Assembly (NCBI RefSeq): GCF_018785315.1
Contig: NZ_WQPN01000105.1
Location: forward strand, 10,765 to 54,395
Length of the DNA: 43,631 nucleotides
Source of the DNA: Clostridium sp. MCC353
Lineage (GTDB): Bacteria > Bacillota > Clostridia > Lachnospirales > Lachnospiraceae
Direction of reading: 5' to 3'
The translations under genes were made by a program, and so were the position numbers. The notes below the pieces were generated by a model. That model had not been told where the DNA came from. It searched no databases and saw only the letters and a list, made by a program, of their open reading frames with translations. Numbering within the stretch: the first letter of the stretch is position 1; each line of letters opens with the position of its first letter. Below, piece after piece: positions 30,326 to 39,211 of the stretch.

Positions 30326-33300
30326 ATGGCACAGATTAAATTTGTTAAATATAACAGAACGAGAAAAGAACAATTTCAGATAAAGACCACCATTCTGGAA
30401 GAAGATGGAGTCAGATATGTGGAAAAGACAGCGCTGAATGCCAGCGGTGTCCCTCATATCTGGTCATTTGCGTCCAAATATGAACAGCTTTCCAGCCAGA
30501 ACCACAATCTGAAAGTGGCCAGACCCCAGATCAGCGACGACCGGTGTGTGGCCCGTTTCCCCTATCTGGAGGGGGATACCCTGGCGGAGCGGCTGGGCGA
30601 AGAGATAGGGGGCGGAAAAGCCCCCCTCGATGCGATTCGCGCGGCCATGGCCATGGTCTACGAGATACAGCCGGAGTATATCCAGCCTTTTGAGGTGACG
30701 GCTGAATTTACGGAGGTGTTCGGAGAGACCGGGCCTCTGGAGGACGATGCCTATTCGGTGGCAAACATCGATGCCTTATTTGAAAATATGCTGGTTACGG
30801 AGGATGGGATTTACTGCCTGGATTACGAGTGGGTGTTCACCTTCCCGGTTCCGGTGCATTTTGTGCAGTACCGCACCTTATTCTATTTCTATGACCGTTA
30901 CCATGCGCTGATGAACTATGAGAGCGCGGAAAGCTTTCTGATGGAATTTGGGATCACGCCGGAGATGACCGCTGTTTACCGTCAGATGGAACAGGGATTC
31001 CAGGAATATGTCCATGGAGAGAACCAGCGCATTTATTTGGAAAACTATTATGTGGATACCAGAAATATTTCCGATTTCGGGCGGACGGACCGGGAACTGA
31101 ACCACGCCAGGGAGAGGATTGAGCAGTTGAAGACAGAGGTGGCGGATAAGAACCTGATGATCCGCAAAATCCAGGAGATCCAGCGGCTTACCAACAACCA
31201 TGTGACAAACCTGGAAATCACCATTAAAAACCAGAGCCATGAGATCAATGAACTGGGCAAAACCCTCACCTATCTCAACAGCCATGAAGCGCTGGTTTTT
31301 AAATTCAGACGAAAACTGGGAGCTAAATTTAATCAAAAATATCCCAAGGGATCTTTGGAACGGAAGAAATTGAACTATAAAAAGCAGTATGTGATGCATC
31401 CCATCCGTTCTTATAAATTTTATTCCACCGAAGAGGGAAAGAATCTGCGGGAAGGGGACTTCAGGATCGGGGACATTTACCGGGAACACGGGAAATTGAA
31501 GTTTCCTGTTGTGGAAAACCCTGTAGTTTCCATTATCATTCCTGTATACAATCAGATTCACTATACCTATGCCTGCCTGGTGTCCATACTGGAGCACACT
31601 CAGGATGTAACTTATGAAGTTCTGATCGCGGACGATGTGTCCACGGACGCCACGGCCCAGCTTGACCAGTTTACGGAAGGGCTGCGGATCTGCCGCAACA
31701 GCATAAACCAGGGATTTCTGCGCAACTGCAACAATGCGGCCCGTTACGCCAAGGGAAAATACATCATGTTCCTGAACAATGATACCCAGGTGACGGAAGG
31801 CTGGCTCAGTTCTCTGGTGAATCTGATCGAATCGGATTCCACCATCGGCATGGTTGGATCAAAACTGGTGTATCCGGACGGACGGCTGCAGGAAGCAGGA
31901 GGCATTATCTGGAGCGACGGCAGTGGGTGGAATTACGGGCGGCTGGATGATCCGGACAAGCCGGAATACAATTATGTGAAAGATGTGGATTATATTTCGG
32001 GCGCGGCGATTCTGCTGTCAAACCAGCTTTGGAAGCAGATTGGAGGATTCGATACCAGATTTGCCCCGGCCTATTGTGAGGATTCGGATCTGGCTTTTGA
32101 AGTGAGAAAAGCGGGATACCGGGTGGTTTACCAGCCGCTTTCCAAAGTGATCCATTTTGAAGGCATTTCCAATGGAACCGATACCCAGGGCAGCGGATTG
32201 AAGCGTTACCAGGTGGCCAACAGCGAAAAATTAAAAGAAAAATGGGCCGAAGAGTTTGCGAAGCAGTGTGTGAACAACGGAAATCCCGATCCTTTCAGGG
32301 CCAGGGAGCGCAGCATGGGCAAACCCATGATTCTGGTTGTGGACCATTATGTGCCTACCTTTGATAAGGATGCAGGATCCAAAACTACCTTCCAATATCT
32401 GAAGATGTTCCTGAAAAAGGGATATGTGGTCAAGTTCCTGGGAGATAATTTCCTTCATGAGGAGCCCTATTCCACCACCCTTTTGCAGATGGGAATCGAG
32501 ATTTTATATGGAGCGGAGTTCCAGGTTAAGATTTGGGACTGGCTGAAAGACCATGGGGACGATATTGGATTCGCCTATTTAAACCGGCCCCATATTGCAT
32601 CAAAATATGTGGATTATATTTTAGACAACACCAATATGAAGGTGATCTATTACGGACATGATCTCCATTTCCTCAGGGAGGGACGGGAATATGAACTGAC
32701 CGGGGATTTGGAGAAAAAGAAGGCGGCGGATTATTGGAAATCGGTGGAATTTTCGCTGATGGAGAAGGCGGCAGTGTCCTATTATCCCTCTTATATTGAA
32801 CGGGATGCCATCAAGGCCGTCAATCCTGACATCCATGTAAAGGATATCACGGCGTATGTATATGAAGAATTTAAGGAACATTTGGAAGAGGACTTTAGCA
32901 GGCGGGAAGGAATCCTGTTTGTGGGCGGTTTCGCCCATCCGCCCAATGCGGACGCTGTGCTGTGGTTTGCAAAAGAGGTGTTCCCGATCATCAGGGCCAG
33001 GATACCGGTGAACTGGTATGTGGTGGGCTCTAAAGTTACGGATGAGATCAAGGCTTTAGAAGAGCCGGGAAATGGCATTGTGATCAAAGGCTTTGTGAGT
33101 GAAGAAGAACTGGATCAATTGTACGCTTCCTGTAAACTGGTGGTGGTTCCTCTCCGATACGGCGCAGGCGTGAAGGGAAAAGTGGTGGAGGCCATTTATA
33201 ACGGGGCTCCCATTGTCACCACGTCCATAGGCGCGGAAGGGATTCCGGATGTGGAAGATGTGCTGGTTGTGAGGGATGAGCCGGAGAGCTTTGCGGATGC

Positions 33301-33430
33301 GGTGGCGGAGCTTTATCAGAATGATGAGAGATGTTTGGAGCTTTGTAAGAAGACGCAGGCTTATATAAGGAAGTACTTCAGTGTGGATGCGGTGTGGGGG
33401 CGGATTGAAGAGGATTTTACAACGCGGTGA
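30326..33430 (+). CDS. Multidomain protein: kinase-like, coiled coil, GT2 and GT4 domains
   Basis: A 1034-residue protein. Residues 1-230 resemble a protein-kinase fold: VEKTA with candidate beta-3 Lys34, KYEQL with Glu53, a catalytic-loop pattern NIDALFEN (D149-x4-N154) and CLDYEW with Asp166 in the DFG place. About 252-318 is a heptad-like coiled coil. About 400-640 is a GT2 domain (VSIIIPVYNQ, LIADDVSTDAT, MFLNNDTQV, and the EDSDLAFEVRKAGY block). About 665-1034 is a GT4-like domain with ILFVGGFAHPPNAD, VIKGFVSEEELDQLYASCKLVVVPLRYGAGVKGKVVEA. It could build and cap a glycan in one polypeptide; kinase activity is inference. SD is GAGAGGAAACC. Confidence 0.85.
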   Translation: MAQIKFVKYNRTRKEQFQIKTTILEEDGVRYVEKTALNASGVPHIWSFASKYEQLSSQNHNLKVARPQISDDRCVARFPYLEGDTLAERLGEEIGGGKAPLDAIRAAMAMVYEIQPEYIQPFEVTAEFTEVFGETGPLEDDAYSVANIDALFENMLVTEDGIYCLDYEWVFTFPVPVHFVQYRTLFYFYDRYHALMNYESAESFLMEFGITPEMTAVYRQMEQGFQEYVHGENQRIYLENYYVDTRNISDFGRTDRELNHARERIEQLKTEVADKNLMIRKIQEIQRLTNNHVTNLEITIKNQSHEINELGKTLTYLNSHEALVFKFRRKLGAKFNQKYPKGSLERKKLNYKKQYVMHPIRSYKFYSTEEGKNLREGDFRIGDIYREHGKLKFPVVENPVVSIIIPVYNQIHYTYACLVSILEHTQDVTYEVLIADDVSTDATAQLDQFTEGLRICRNSINQGFLRNCNNAARYAKGKYIMFLNNDTQVTEGWLSSLVNLIESDSTIGMVGSKLVYPDGRLQEAGGIIWSDGSGWNYGRLDDPDKPEYNYVKDVDYISGAAILLSNQLWKQIGGFDTRFAPAYCEDSDLAFEVRKAGYRVVYQPLSKVIHFEGISNGTDTQGSGLKRYQVANSEKLKEKWAEEFAKQCVNNGNPDPFRARERSMGKPMILVVDHYVPTFDKDAGSKTTFQYLKMFLKKGYVVKFLGDNFLHEEPYSTTLLQMGIEILYGAEFQVKIWDWLKDHGDDIGFAYLNRPHIASKYVDYILDNTNMKVIYYGHDLHFLREGREYELTGDLEKKKAADYWKSVEFSLMEKAAVSYYPSYIERDAIKAVNPDIHVKDITAYVYEEFKEHLEEDFSRREGILFVGGFAHPPNADAVLWFAKEVFPIIRARIPVNWYVVGSKVTDEIKALEEPGNGIVIKGFVSEEELDQLYASCKLVVVPLRYGAGVKGKVVEAIYNGAPIVTTSIGAEGIPDVEDVLVVRDEPESFADAVAELYQNDERCLELCKKTQAYIRKYFSVDAVWGRIEEDFTTR

Positions 33431-33436
33431 GTTCTT

Positions 33437-33525
33437 TTTTTACATTAGGGATGAAGTCATTTTCGAAAATGCCTTCACCCTTTGATGTCACCCCTTTGAT
33501 GTCACCCTTTGATGTAAAAAACAGG
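33437..33525. repeat. Third locus of the palindromic repeat family with short tandem repeats
   Basis: Sequence around CATTTTCGAAAATG (33459-33472) forms an inverted repeat with flanks TACATTAGGG and CCCTTTGATGTA. Three near-copies of ACCCTTTGATGTC (13-14 bp) follow at about 33476-33516. The core matches the repeats at 9421 and 24801. It fills the 108-bp gap before hddC and ends just before its AGGAGG site. Confidence 0.8.
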
Positions 33526-33538
33526 AGGATAACCCATT

Positions 33539-34246
33539 ATGCAGGCAATATTGCTGGCCGGAGGTTTAGGCACCCGTTTGCAGAGCGTTGTAAACGACCG
33601 CCCCAAACCCATGGCCCTGATACAGGAAAAACCATTTATGGAGTATGTGATCCATGAGCTGGGAAAACACGGAATTACGGATATCATCTTTGCCGTCGGC
33701 TACAAGGGCTCTATGGTGGAAGAGCATTTCAAAGACGGTTCCGGTTTCAACATAAAAGTTTCTTATGCCTACGAAGAAGAACTTCTGGGCACTGCGGGCG
33801 CCATTAAAAATGCGGGAAAATTTGTATCGGAAGACCGCTTTTTTGTGCTGAACGCAGATACATTCTACCAGATCGACTACAGCCGCATCATGCAGCTGCA
33901 GCAGGAAGAAAACCTGGACATGGCTCTGGTGTTAAGAAAGGTGCCGGACGTATCCAGATATGGGGAGGCGCTGTTAAAAGGCGGGATGCTGACCGCTTTC
34001 AATGAAAAGACCACAGAGCCCCGCCCCGGCACCATAAACGGAGGGATCTATCTGATGAAGCGGGAACTGCTTTCTGAAATACCAGGCGGCAAAGTGTCAC
34101 TGGAAAATGAGATGATACCCAAATGGCTGAAAGAAGGAAAACGGCTGGGCGGGATTGTTAATGACGGTTATTTTATCGACATAGGCGTTCCGGCAGATTA
34201 TTTTAAATTCATAGAAGATGTGAAGGAAGGAGTCGTGGCATGGTAA
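33539..34246 (+). CDS. hddC: D-glycero-alpha-D-manno-heptose 1-phosphate guanylyltransferase
   Basis: A 235-residue nucleotidyltransferase that activates heptose 1-phosphate with GTP to GDP-heptose, the last step of the pathway. LLAGGLGTRLQSVVNDRPKPM (5-25) is the nucleotide-binding loop and signature, and VLNADTFYQID carries the metal Asp107. NGGIYLMKRELL and DGYFIDIGVPADYFK are usual C-terminal blocks. GDP specificity is inferred from the neighbouring hddA, gmhB and gmhA genes, since this family also contains other sugar nucleotidyltransferases. It overlaps hddA by seven bases. AGGAGG at 33522 sets the start. Confidence 0.88.
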   Translation: MQAILLAGGLGTRLQSVVNDRPKPMALIQEKPFMEYVIHELGKHGITDIIFAVGYKGSMVEEHFKDGSGFNIKVSYAYEEELLGTAGAIKNAGKFVSEDRFFVLNADTFYQIDYSRIMQLQQEENLDMALVLRKVPDVSRYGEALLKGGMLTAFNEKTTEPRPGTINGGIYLMKRELLSEIPGGKVSLENEMIPKWLKEGKRLGGIVNDGYFIDIGVPADYFKFIEDVKEGVVAW

Positions 34247-35310
34247 TCAGGGGAAGGGCCCCGCTGCGGGTCAGCTTTGGCGGCGGCGGTACGGATGTGG
34301 CGCCGTTTTGTGTGGAACAGGGAGGCGCGATCATAGGAAGCACCATCAACAAATACGCCTATTGTTCCATCGTGCCCAGAGAGGATGACCAGATCGTCGT
34401 CCATTCTCTGGATTTTGATATGACTGTAAAATACAATACAAAGGAAAACTATGTCTACGACGGCAAGCTGGATCTGGTTACGGCGGCCTTAAATGCAATG
34501 GAGATCAAGGACGGCTGCGAAGTTTACCTCCAGTGCGACGCCCCTCCCGGCTCCGGCCTGGGGACTTCCTCCACGGTCATGGTGGCATTGTTAATCGCAA
34601 TGGCCAAATGGAAAGGCGTGGAGCTGGACGCCTACGCTTTAGCCGACCTGGCCTATCAGGTGGAGAGGGAAGATTTAAAGATCGACGGCGGATACCAGGA
34701 CCAGTATGCGGCCACCTTCGGCGGATTTAATTTTATCGAATTCCACGGACGGAATAATGTGGTGGTGAACCCGTTGAGGATTAAAAAAGACATCATCCAC
34801 GAACTCCAGTATAACCTGCTTCTCTGCTATACAGGCAATATCCATGTTTCCGCCAATATCATCAAAGACCAGGTGAGCAACTACGAGAAAAAGGACGCGT
34901 TTGAGGCCATGTGCGAGGTGAAAGCACTGGCTTATGCCATGAAGGATGAGCTGTTAAAGGGCAATCTCCACAGCTTCGGAAAGCTTCTGGACTATGGATG
35001 GCAGAGCAAGAAGCGGATGAGCAGCAAGATCACCAATCCCCAGATAGATGAACTGTACGACGAAGCCCTGAAAGCAGGAGCTTTGGGCGGGAAACTTCTG
35101 GGAGCCGGCGGCGGCGGATTCCTTTTGATGTACTGCCCTTATAACGTCAGACATAAAGTGGCGGCCCGCATGGAAGAGGTGGGCGGACAGCTTGCAGACT
35201 GGAATTTCGAACTGAGGGGAGCGCAGGCATGGACGGCCGATGAAAACCGTTGGAACTACAGCAACGTGCGTGTCCACATGCCCAATAAGGAATATAATTT
35301 CAATTTTTAA
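34240..35310 (+). CDS. hddA: D-glycero-alpha-D-manno-heptose 7-phosphate kinase (GHMP family)
   Basis: A 356-residue GHMP sugar kinase that phosphorylates C1 of heptose 7-phosphate, giving the alpha-1,7-bisphosphate. RAPLRVSFGGGGTDV (6-20) is motif 1, PPGSGLGTSS (102-111) is the ATP-binding loop, and GGKLLGAGGGGFLLMY (near 285) is motif 3. Length and motifs fit HddA. The alpha-specific kinase distinguishes this GDP-heptose route from the beta-specific HldE route of Gram-negative lipopolysaccharide. The start lies within hddC, so the two are translationally coupled. Confidence 0.92.
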   Translation: MVIRGRAPLRVSFGGGGTDVAPFCVEQGGAIIGSTINKYAYCSIVPREDDQIVVHSLDFDMTVKYNTKENYVYDGKLDLVTAALNAMEIKDGCEVYLQCDAPPGSGLGTSSTVMVALLIAMAKWKGVELDAYALADLAYQVEREDLKIDGGYQDQYAATFGGFNFIEFHGRNNVVVNPLRIKKDIIHELQYNLLLCYTGNIHVSANIIKDQVSNYEKKDAFEAMCEVKALAYAMKDELLKGNLHSFGKLLDYGWQSKKRMSSKITNPQIDELYDEALKAGALGGKLLGAGGGGFLLMYCPYNVRHKVAARMEEVGGQLADWNFELRGAQAWTADENRWNYSNVRVHMPNKEYNFNF

Positions 35311-35333
35311 CGAATGAGAGGAGGCACCGGACC

Positions 35334-35939
35334 ATGCAGCCCGTAATCTTTTTGGACCGTGACGGAACCATGAATGAAGAGGTGAATTACCTGTACAAGC
35401 CTGAAGACCTGCGGATTCTGCCAGGAGTGGCCGAAGCGGTCCGCCTGTTCAATGAAAATGGTTATCAGGTGGTGGTGGTCACAAACCAGGCGGGGGTGGC
35501 CCGGGGATATTATACCGAGCAGGATGTGGAAAATCTGCACCGGTATCTGAATGACCTTTTAAAATGCGCCGGCGCCCACATCGACCACTTTTTTTACTGT
35601 CCCCACCACCCGGAACATGGAATCGGCGAATATAAGAAGAAATGCCATTGCCGGAAACCGGAAACCGGCCTGTTTGAGCGGGCGGAGGAATTCTATCAGG
35701 TGGACAAGGAGCGGTCTTTTATGATCGGGGACAAGCTGATCGATGTGGAGGCGGGCCGCAATTACGGCGTCCGTTCCATCCTGGTGGGAACCGGATATGG
35801 ATCGGGGATTTATGAGGAAATAAAAAAAGAAGAGAAATCCGGCAGGAAGGAAGAACCCTATGACTTTTACGCGGAAGATCTTATGGGCGCAGCCCGGTAT
35901 ATCCTGGAACAAGGACAGGATAACAGAGGAAGGGAATGA
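35334..35939 (+). CDS. gmhB: D-glycero-D-manno-heptose 1,7-bisphosphate 7-phosphatase
   Basis: A 201-residue HAD-superfamily phosphatase that removes the C7 phosphate. FLDRDGTMNEE carries the nucleophile Asp8 and acid Asp10. VVVTNQAGVARGYY is the second motif. The zinc-binding loop CPHHPEHG...CHCRKPETGL is diagnostic for GmhB, and MIGDKLIDVEAGRNYG is the final HAD motif. A Lys/Glu-rich stretch (EEIKKEEKSGRKEEP) near the C-terminus is an unusual insert. SD AGGAGG. It lies 23 bp after hddA and 22 bp before gmhA. Confidence 0.93.
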   Translation: MQPVIFLDRDGTMNEEVNYLYKPEDLRILPGVAEAVRLFNENGYQVVVVTNQAGVARGYYTEQDVENLHRYLNDLLKCAGAHIDHFFYCPHHPEHGIGEYKKKCHCRKPETGLFERAEEFYQVDKERSFMIGDKLIDVEAGRNYGVRSILVGTGYGSGIYEEIKKEEKSGRKEEPYDFYAEDLMGAARYILEQGQDNRGRE

Positions 35940-35961
35940 CCAAGGCAGAATGGAGGCACAT

Positions 35962-36612
35962 ATGGAAGAAAAGAACGAGATGAAGTACCTGGATGAACTG
36001 ACAGAACGCTATCCCTGTTTAAATGCGGTAAAAAGCCAGATTCTGGAGGCATACCGGATTTTAGAAACCTGCTTCGAACAGGGCGGAAAACTCCTGGTGG
36101 CAGGAAACGGCGGAAGCGCTGCGGATTCGGAACATATCGTGGGAGAGCTGATGAAAGGATTTGTTAAAAGGAGGCCGGTATCTCCTGAGTTTGCAGCCGC
36201 GCTGAAAGAGGTGGACGAGGAAAAAGGAACGGAACTGGCCAAAAAGCTTCAGGGGGGCCTTCCAGCCATCGCCTTGTCCGGCCATCCGGGGTTATCCACC
36301 GCATATTTGAATGACGTGGACGGCGATCTGGTTTATGCACAGCAGACCTATGGTTATGGGAGGATAAATGACGTCCTTTTGGGGATATCTACCTCAGGAA
36401 ATTCAAAAAATGTGGATTACGCCGTCGTTGCGGCGAAAGCCATCGGCATGAAGGTCATCGGACTGACAGGAAAGGACGGCGGCAGGCTGGGAAAATCAGC
36501 GGACGCGGCCATCATCGTGCCGGAACAGGAAACTTATAAAATTCAGGAACTGCATCTGCCGATTTATCATGCGCTCTGCCTGATGCTTGAAGAACACTTT
36601 TTTGTATCATAG
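35962..36612 (+). CDS. gmhA: Phosphoheptose isomerase
   Basis: A 216-residue SIS-domain isomerase converting sedoheptulose 7-phosphate to D-glycero-D-manno-heptose 7-phosphate, the first committed step. LVAGNGGSAADSEHIVGELMKGF is the sugar-phosphate binding signature, DVLLGISTSGNSKNV is the second loop, and QELHLPIYHALCLMLEE carries the catalytic Glu/His helix. The protein contains the helical insert (PVSPEFAAALKEVDEEKG...) seen in Gram-positive GmhA. An open frame runs upstream to 35860 inside gmhB; ATG at 35962 is preferred because GGAGG (35952-35956) precedes it. Confidence 0.93.
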   Translation: MEEKNEMKYLDELTERYPCLNAVKSQILEAYRILETCFEQGGKLLVAGNGGSAADSEHIVGELMKGFVKRRPVSPEFAAALKEVDEEKGTELAKKLQGGLPAIALSGHPGLSTAYLNDVDGDLVYAQQTYGYGRINDVLLGISTSGNSKNVDYAVVAAKAIGMKVIGLTGKDGGRLGKSADAAIIVPEQETYKIQELHLPIYHALCLMLEEHFFVS

Positions 36613-36616
36613 GTAA

Positions 36617-38419
36617 ATGATGGAAAACAGCATAGAAAAGAACGGTTACAGGCGCGTCGGGGCCGCGCTGCTTTTCATTACCCCGGTTTTGATTTACCTT
36701 AACTTTGAATTCATAACAGGCAGCCTGACACAGATCAGGGGGATTTATCTGTTTTTGAATCTGTGTTTTTACTGCCTGATCTATTGGACGGCATTTGCCG
36801 TTTCCAATTCCATGAGAGGCTCCTATCTGGTTCTGAATACATTTTTTACCGTTTGGGGGCTGGCGGAGTATTATGTGGTGCAGTTCAGGGCACGCCCTAT
36901 CATGTTGTGGGATGTTCTGGCGGTAAAGACAGCGGCGACGGTTTCTGGAAATTACAGTTATGAAATCACCCCTCATATTGTGGCGGCGGTTTTCTTCATG
37001 ATTGTTCTGGACCTGCTGGTGATCAAATTCCCGTTCCGTTTGAAAAAAGGGAAAGTCCATGGGGCAGCGGCGGGGATTTCCTGTCTTGGCAGCGCCCTGT
37101 TTCTCGTCCTGTTCTTCAAGGTGCTGGTAAATGCCGTCAGCCTGGACGTGAGCATGTGGAACCCGGAAGAATCCTATGAAAATTACGGCACCATGCTCTG
37201 TGCCATGAGAATGTTCGGCTATCTGGATAATAAACCGCCCCAGGGTTATTCCCAGGCGGAAGTTGGGAGGATTCAGGCGGAGATTGAAGGGATGAAGGAA
37301 CAGGAACTTCCATGGAGAGACAATACCGGCATAGTGCCTGTCAATATCATCTGCATTATGAATGAAAGTTTTTCAGAACTGAATGTGATAGCTCCTTTTG
37401 AGACGGATGAACCCTATCTGTCCTTTTATAATTCCATTACGGACAACTGCATCAAAGGCGATCTCTACATGCCTGTGTTCGGCTCCATGACCAGTAACTC
37501 CGAATATGAAGTGCTGACCGGAAATTCCATGGCGTTTGCGCCTTCCGGTTCCGTACCTTATCAGATCTATATGAGAAATCCCACCTTCTCCCTTCCATTG
37601 ATTTTAAAAGATCAGGGATACAGGACCGTGGCCATGCATCCTTATCCGGCGGATAACTGGAACCGGACGGAAGCTTATGCCAGGATGGGATTTGATGAAT
37701 TTTTAGATGAAGCTTATTATGAAAATTCCCCTCTGATCCGCAATTATGTCAGCGATAAGGGGGATTACGATAAAATTATTGAAGTGACGGAAAATAAAGA
37801 AGAGGGCCAGCCCTTATTCATCTTTAATGTGACCATGCAGAATCACGGCGGTTATGAAGAAGAGTTTGAAAGCACCGTCCATCTGACTGAGTATGAGGAC
37901 ATGCCCATGACGGAACAGTATTTGTCCCTGATGAAAGAATCGGACGATGCCCTTTCCTATCTGCTGGATTACTACAGCAGTATAGATGAGCCCACCATGA
38001 TCATTTTGTTCGGGGATCATCAGCCCAGCGTGGAGCCAGAATTTTATGACGCGCTTTATGGCCAGAGCATTGACACGCTGAAGCCGGAAGATTATTTGAG
38101 GCGGTATATCACCCCATTTTTGGTATGGACCAATTATCCTTCGGAAAGCAGGCTGTCAGAGAAGATGAGCGCCCAGTATCTGTCCAATGTGATCCTTCAG
38201 AGGGCCAATCTGGAGTTGACGGATTATCTGTATTTTTTGAATTCCATGCAGAAAGCCGCTCCCGTAGTTCATATGCTGGGATACTACAATGAGGACATGC
38301 AGTGGGAGAGCTGGACCAACTGGAAAGAGAAGAAGGAATATCCGATTCTGCACCAATTTGAGATTCTGCAGTACAACAATATGTTTGAAAAGAAGCGGAC
38401 GGAACGTCTGTTTAAATGA
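36617..38419 (+). CDS. LtaS-like membrane phosphoglycerol/phosphoethanolamine transferase
   Basis: A 600-residue protein with about five N-terminal helices (to about 175) and an extracellular alkaline-phosphatase-like domain. NIICIMNESFSEL holds metal ligand Glu250, and FGSMTSNSEYEVLTG holds Thr292 as probable nucleophile. FIFNVTMQNHGGYEEEF and IILFGDHQPSVEPEFYD are the later metal and substrate blocks. LtaS-family enzymes transfer glycerol phosphate from phosphatidylglycerol to teichoic acid or glycan chains. In this locus it may decorate the polysaccharide. It follows gmhA by five bases, with a weak SD; ATG at 36620 is also possible. Confidence 0.88.
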   Translation: MMENSIEKNGYRRVGAALLFITPVLIYLNFEFITGSLTQIRGIYLFLNLCFYCLIYWTAFAVSNSMRGSYLVLNTFFTVWGLAEYYVVQFRARPIMLWDVLAVKTAATVSGNYSYEITPHIVAAVFFMIVLDLLVIKFPFRLKKGKVHGAAAGISCLGSALFLVLFFKVLVNAVSLDVSMWNPEESYENYGTMLCAMRMFGYLDNKPPQGYSQAEVGRIQAEIEGMKEQELPWRDNTGIVPVNIICIMNESFSELNVIAPFETDEPYLSFYNSITDNCIKGDLYMPVFGSMTSNSEYEVLTGNSMAFAPSGSVPYQIYMRNPTFSLPLILKDQGYRTVAMHPYPADNWNRTEAYARMGFDEFLDEAYYENSPLIRNYVSDKGDYDKIIEVTENKEEGQPLFIFNVTMQNHGGYEEEFESTVHLTEYEDMPMTEQYLSLMKESDDALSYLLDYYSSIDEPTMIILFGDHQPSVEPEFYDALYGQSIDTLKPEDYLRRYITPFLVWTNYPSESRLSEKMSAQYLSNVILQRANLELTDYLYFLNSMQKAAPVVHMLGYYNEDMQWESWTNWKEKKEYPILHQFEILQYNNMFEKKRTERLFK

Positions 38420-38428
38420 GGCGGTTAA

Positions 38429-39211
38429 ATGAAACAACACACATTTGCGATCTGCGCCTACAGGGAATCCCCTTATCTGGAATCCTGTATCCGCTCGCTG
38501 AAAGCCCAGACGGTGGGAAGCAGCCTGATCCTGTGCACTTCCACCCCCTGCGGTTATATTGAAAACCTGGCAGAAAAATACAAAATCCCCATGTTTGTGA
38601 GGGCGGGAGAGAGCGACATCCAGGCGGACTGGAATTTCGCCTACCATATGGCGGATTCCAAATATGTGACCATAGCCCATCAGGATGATATGTATCAAAG
38701 GGATTATGCCCTGACAGCTATCAAAACCATGGAAAAATACCAGGACTGCACCATGTTTACCACAGACTGCGCGGTCATAAAAAATGACGTCCTCCAAAAG
38801 CCGGACGGAGTGGCATTTGTGAAAAAAATCCTCCGCCTGCCGCTGAGGGTTCCGGCCCTTTGCCATCTGTCCTGGGTGAAGACAAGCGCTCTGGTATTCG
38901 GCAATCCCATCATCTGCCCGTCCTGCACTTATAATAAAGAGCTGATCGGCGAGCCTCTGTTTGACTCGCCTTATAAATTCGCATTGGACTGGGACACCAC
39001 CCTGAAACTGGCTAAAATGCCAGGACGGTTTCTCTGTGTGGAAAAACCTTTGATGTTTTACCGGATTCATGAGGGTGCCACAACAAAAGCATGTATTCTG
39101 GACAACAGAAGGTCCAGGGAAGAGATGGAGATGTTTGCCAAGTTCTGGCCTGCGCCGGTGGTTAAGCTGATCGCCCATTTTTACATGAGGGCTTATCATG
39201 CCTATGACTAG
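38429..39211 (+). CDS. Glycosyltransferase family 2 protein
   Basis: A 260-residue GT2-type enzyme. FAICAYRESPYLESCIRSLKAQ is the first strand and helix. YVTIAHQDDMYQRDYA replaces the usual DxD with QDD (D88-D89), as in a known subset. The central region has the helix SPYKFALDWDTTLKLA and MFYRIHEGATT near the end. Its acceptor is unknown. It lies nine bases after the LtaS-like gene, so is probably co-transcribed. Its stop codon touches the long inverted repeat at 39211. Confidence 0.83.
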   Translation: MKQHTFAICAYRESPYLESCIRSLKAQTVGSSLILCTSTPCGYIENLAEKYKIPMFVRAGESDIQADWNFAYHMADSKYVTIAHQDDMYQRDYALTAIKTMEKYQDCTMFTTDCAVIKNDVLQKPDGVAFVKKILRLPLRVPALCHLSWVKTSALVFGNPIICPSCTYNKELIGEPLFDSPYKFALDWDTTLKLAKMPGRFLCVEKPLMFYRIHEGATTKACILDNRRSREEMEMFAKFWPAPVVKLIAHFYMRAYHAYD

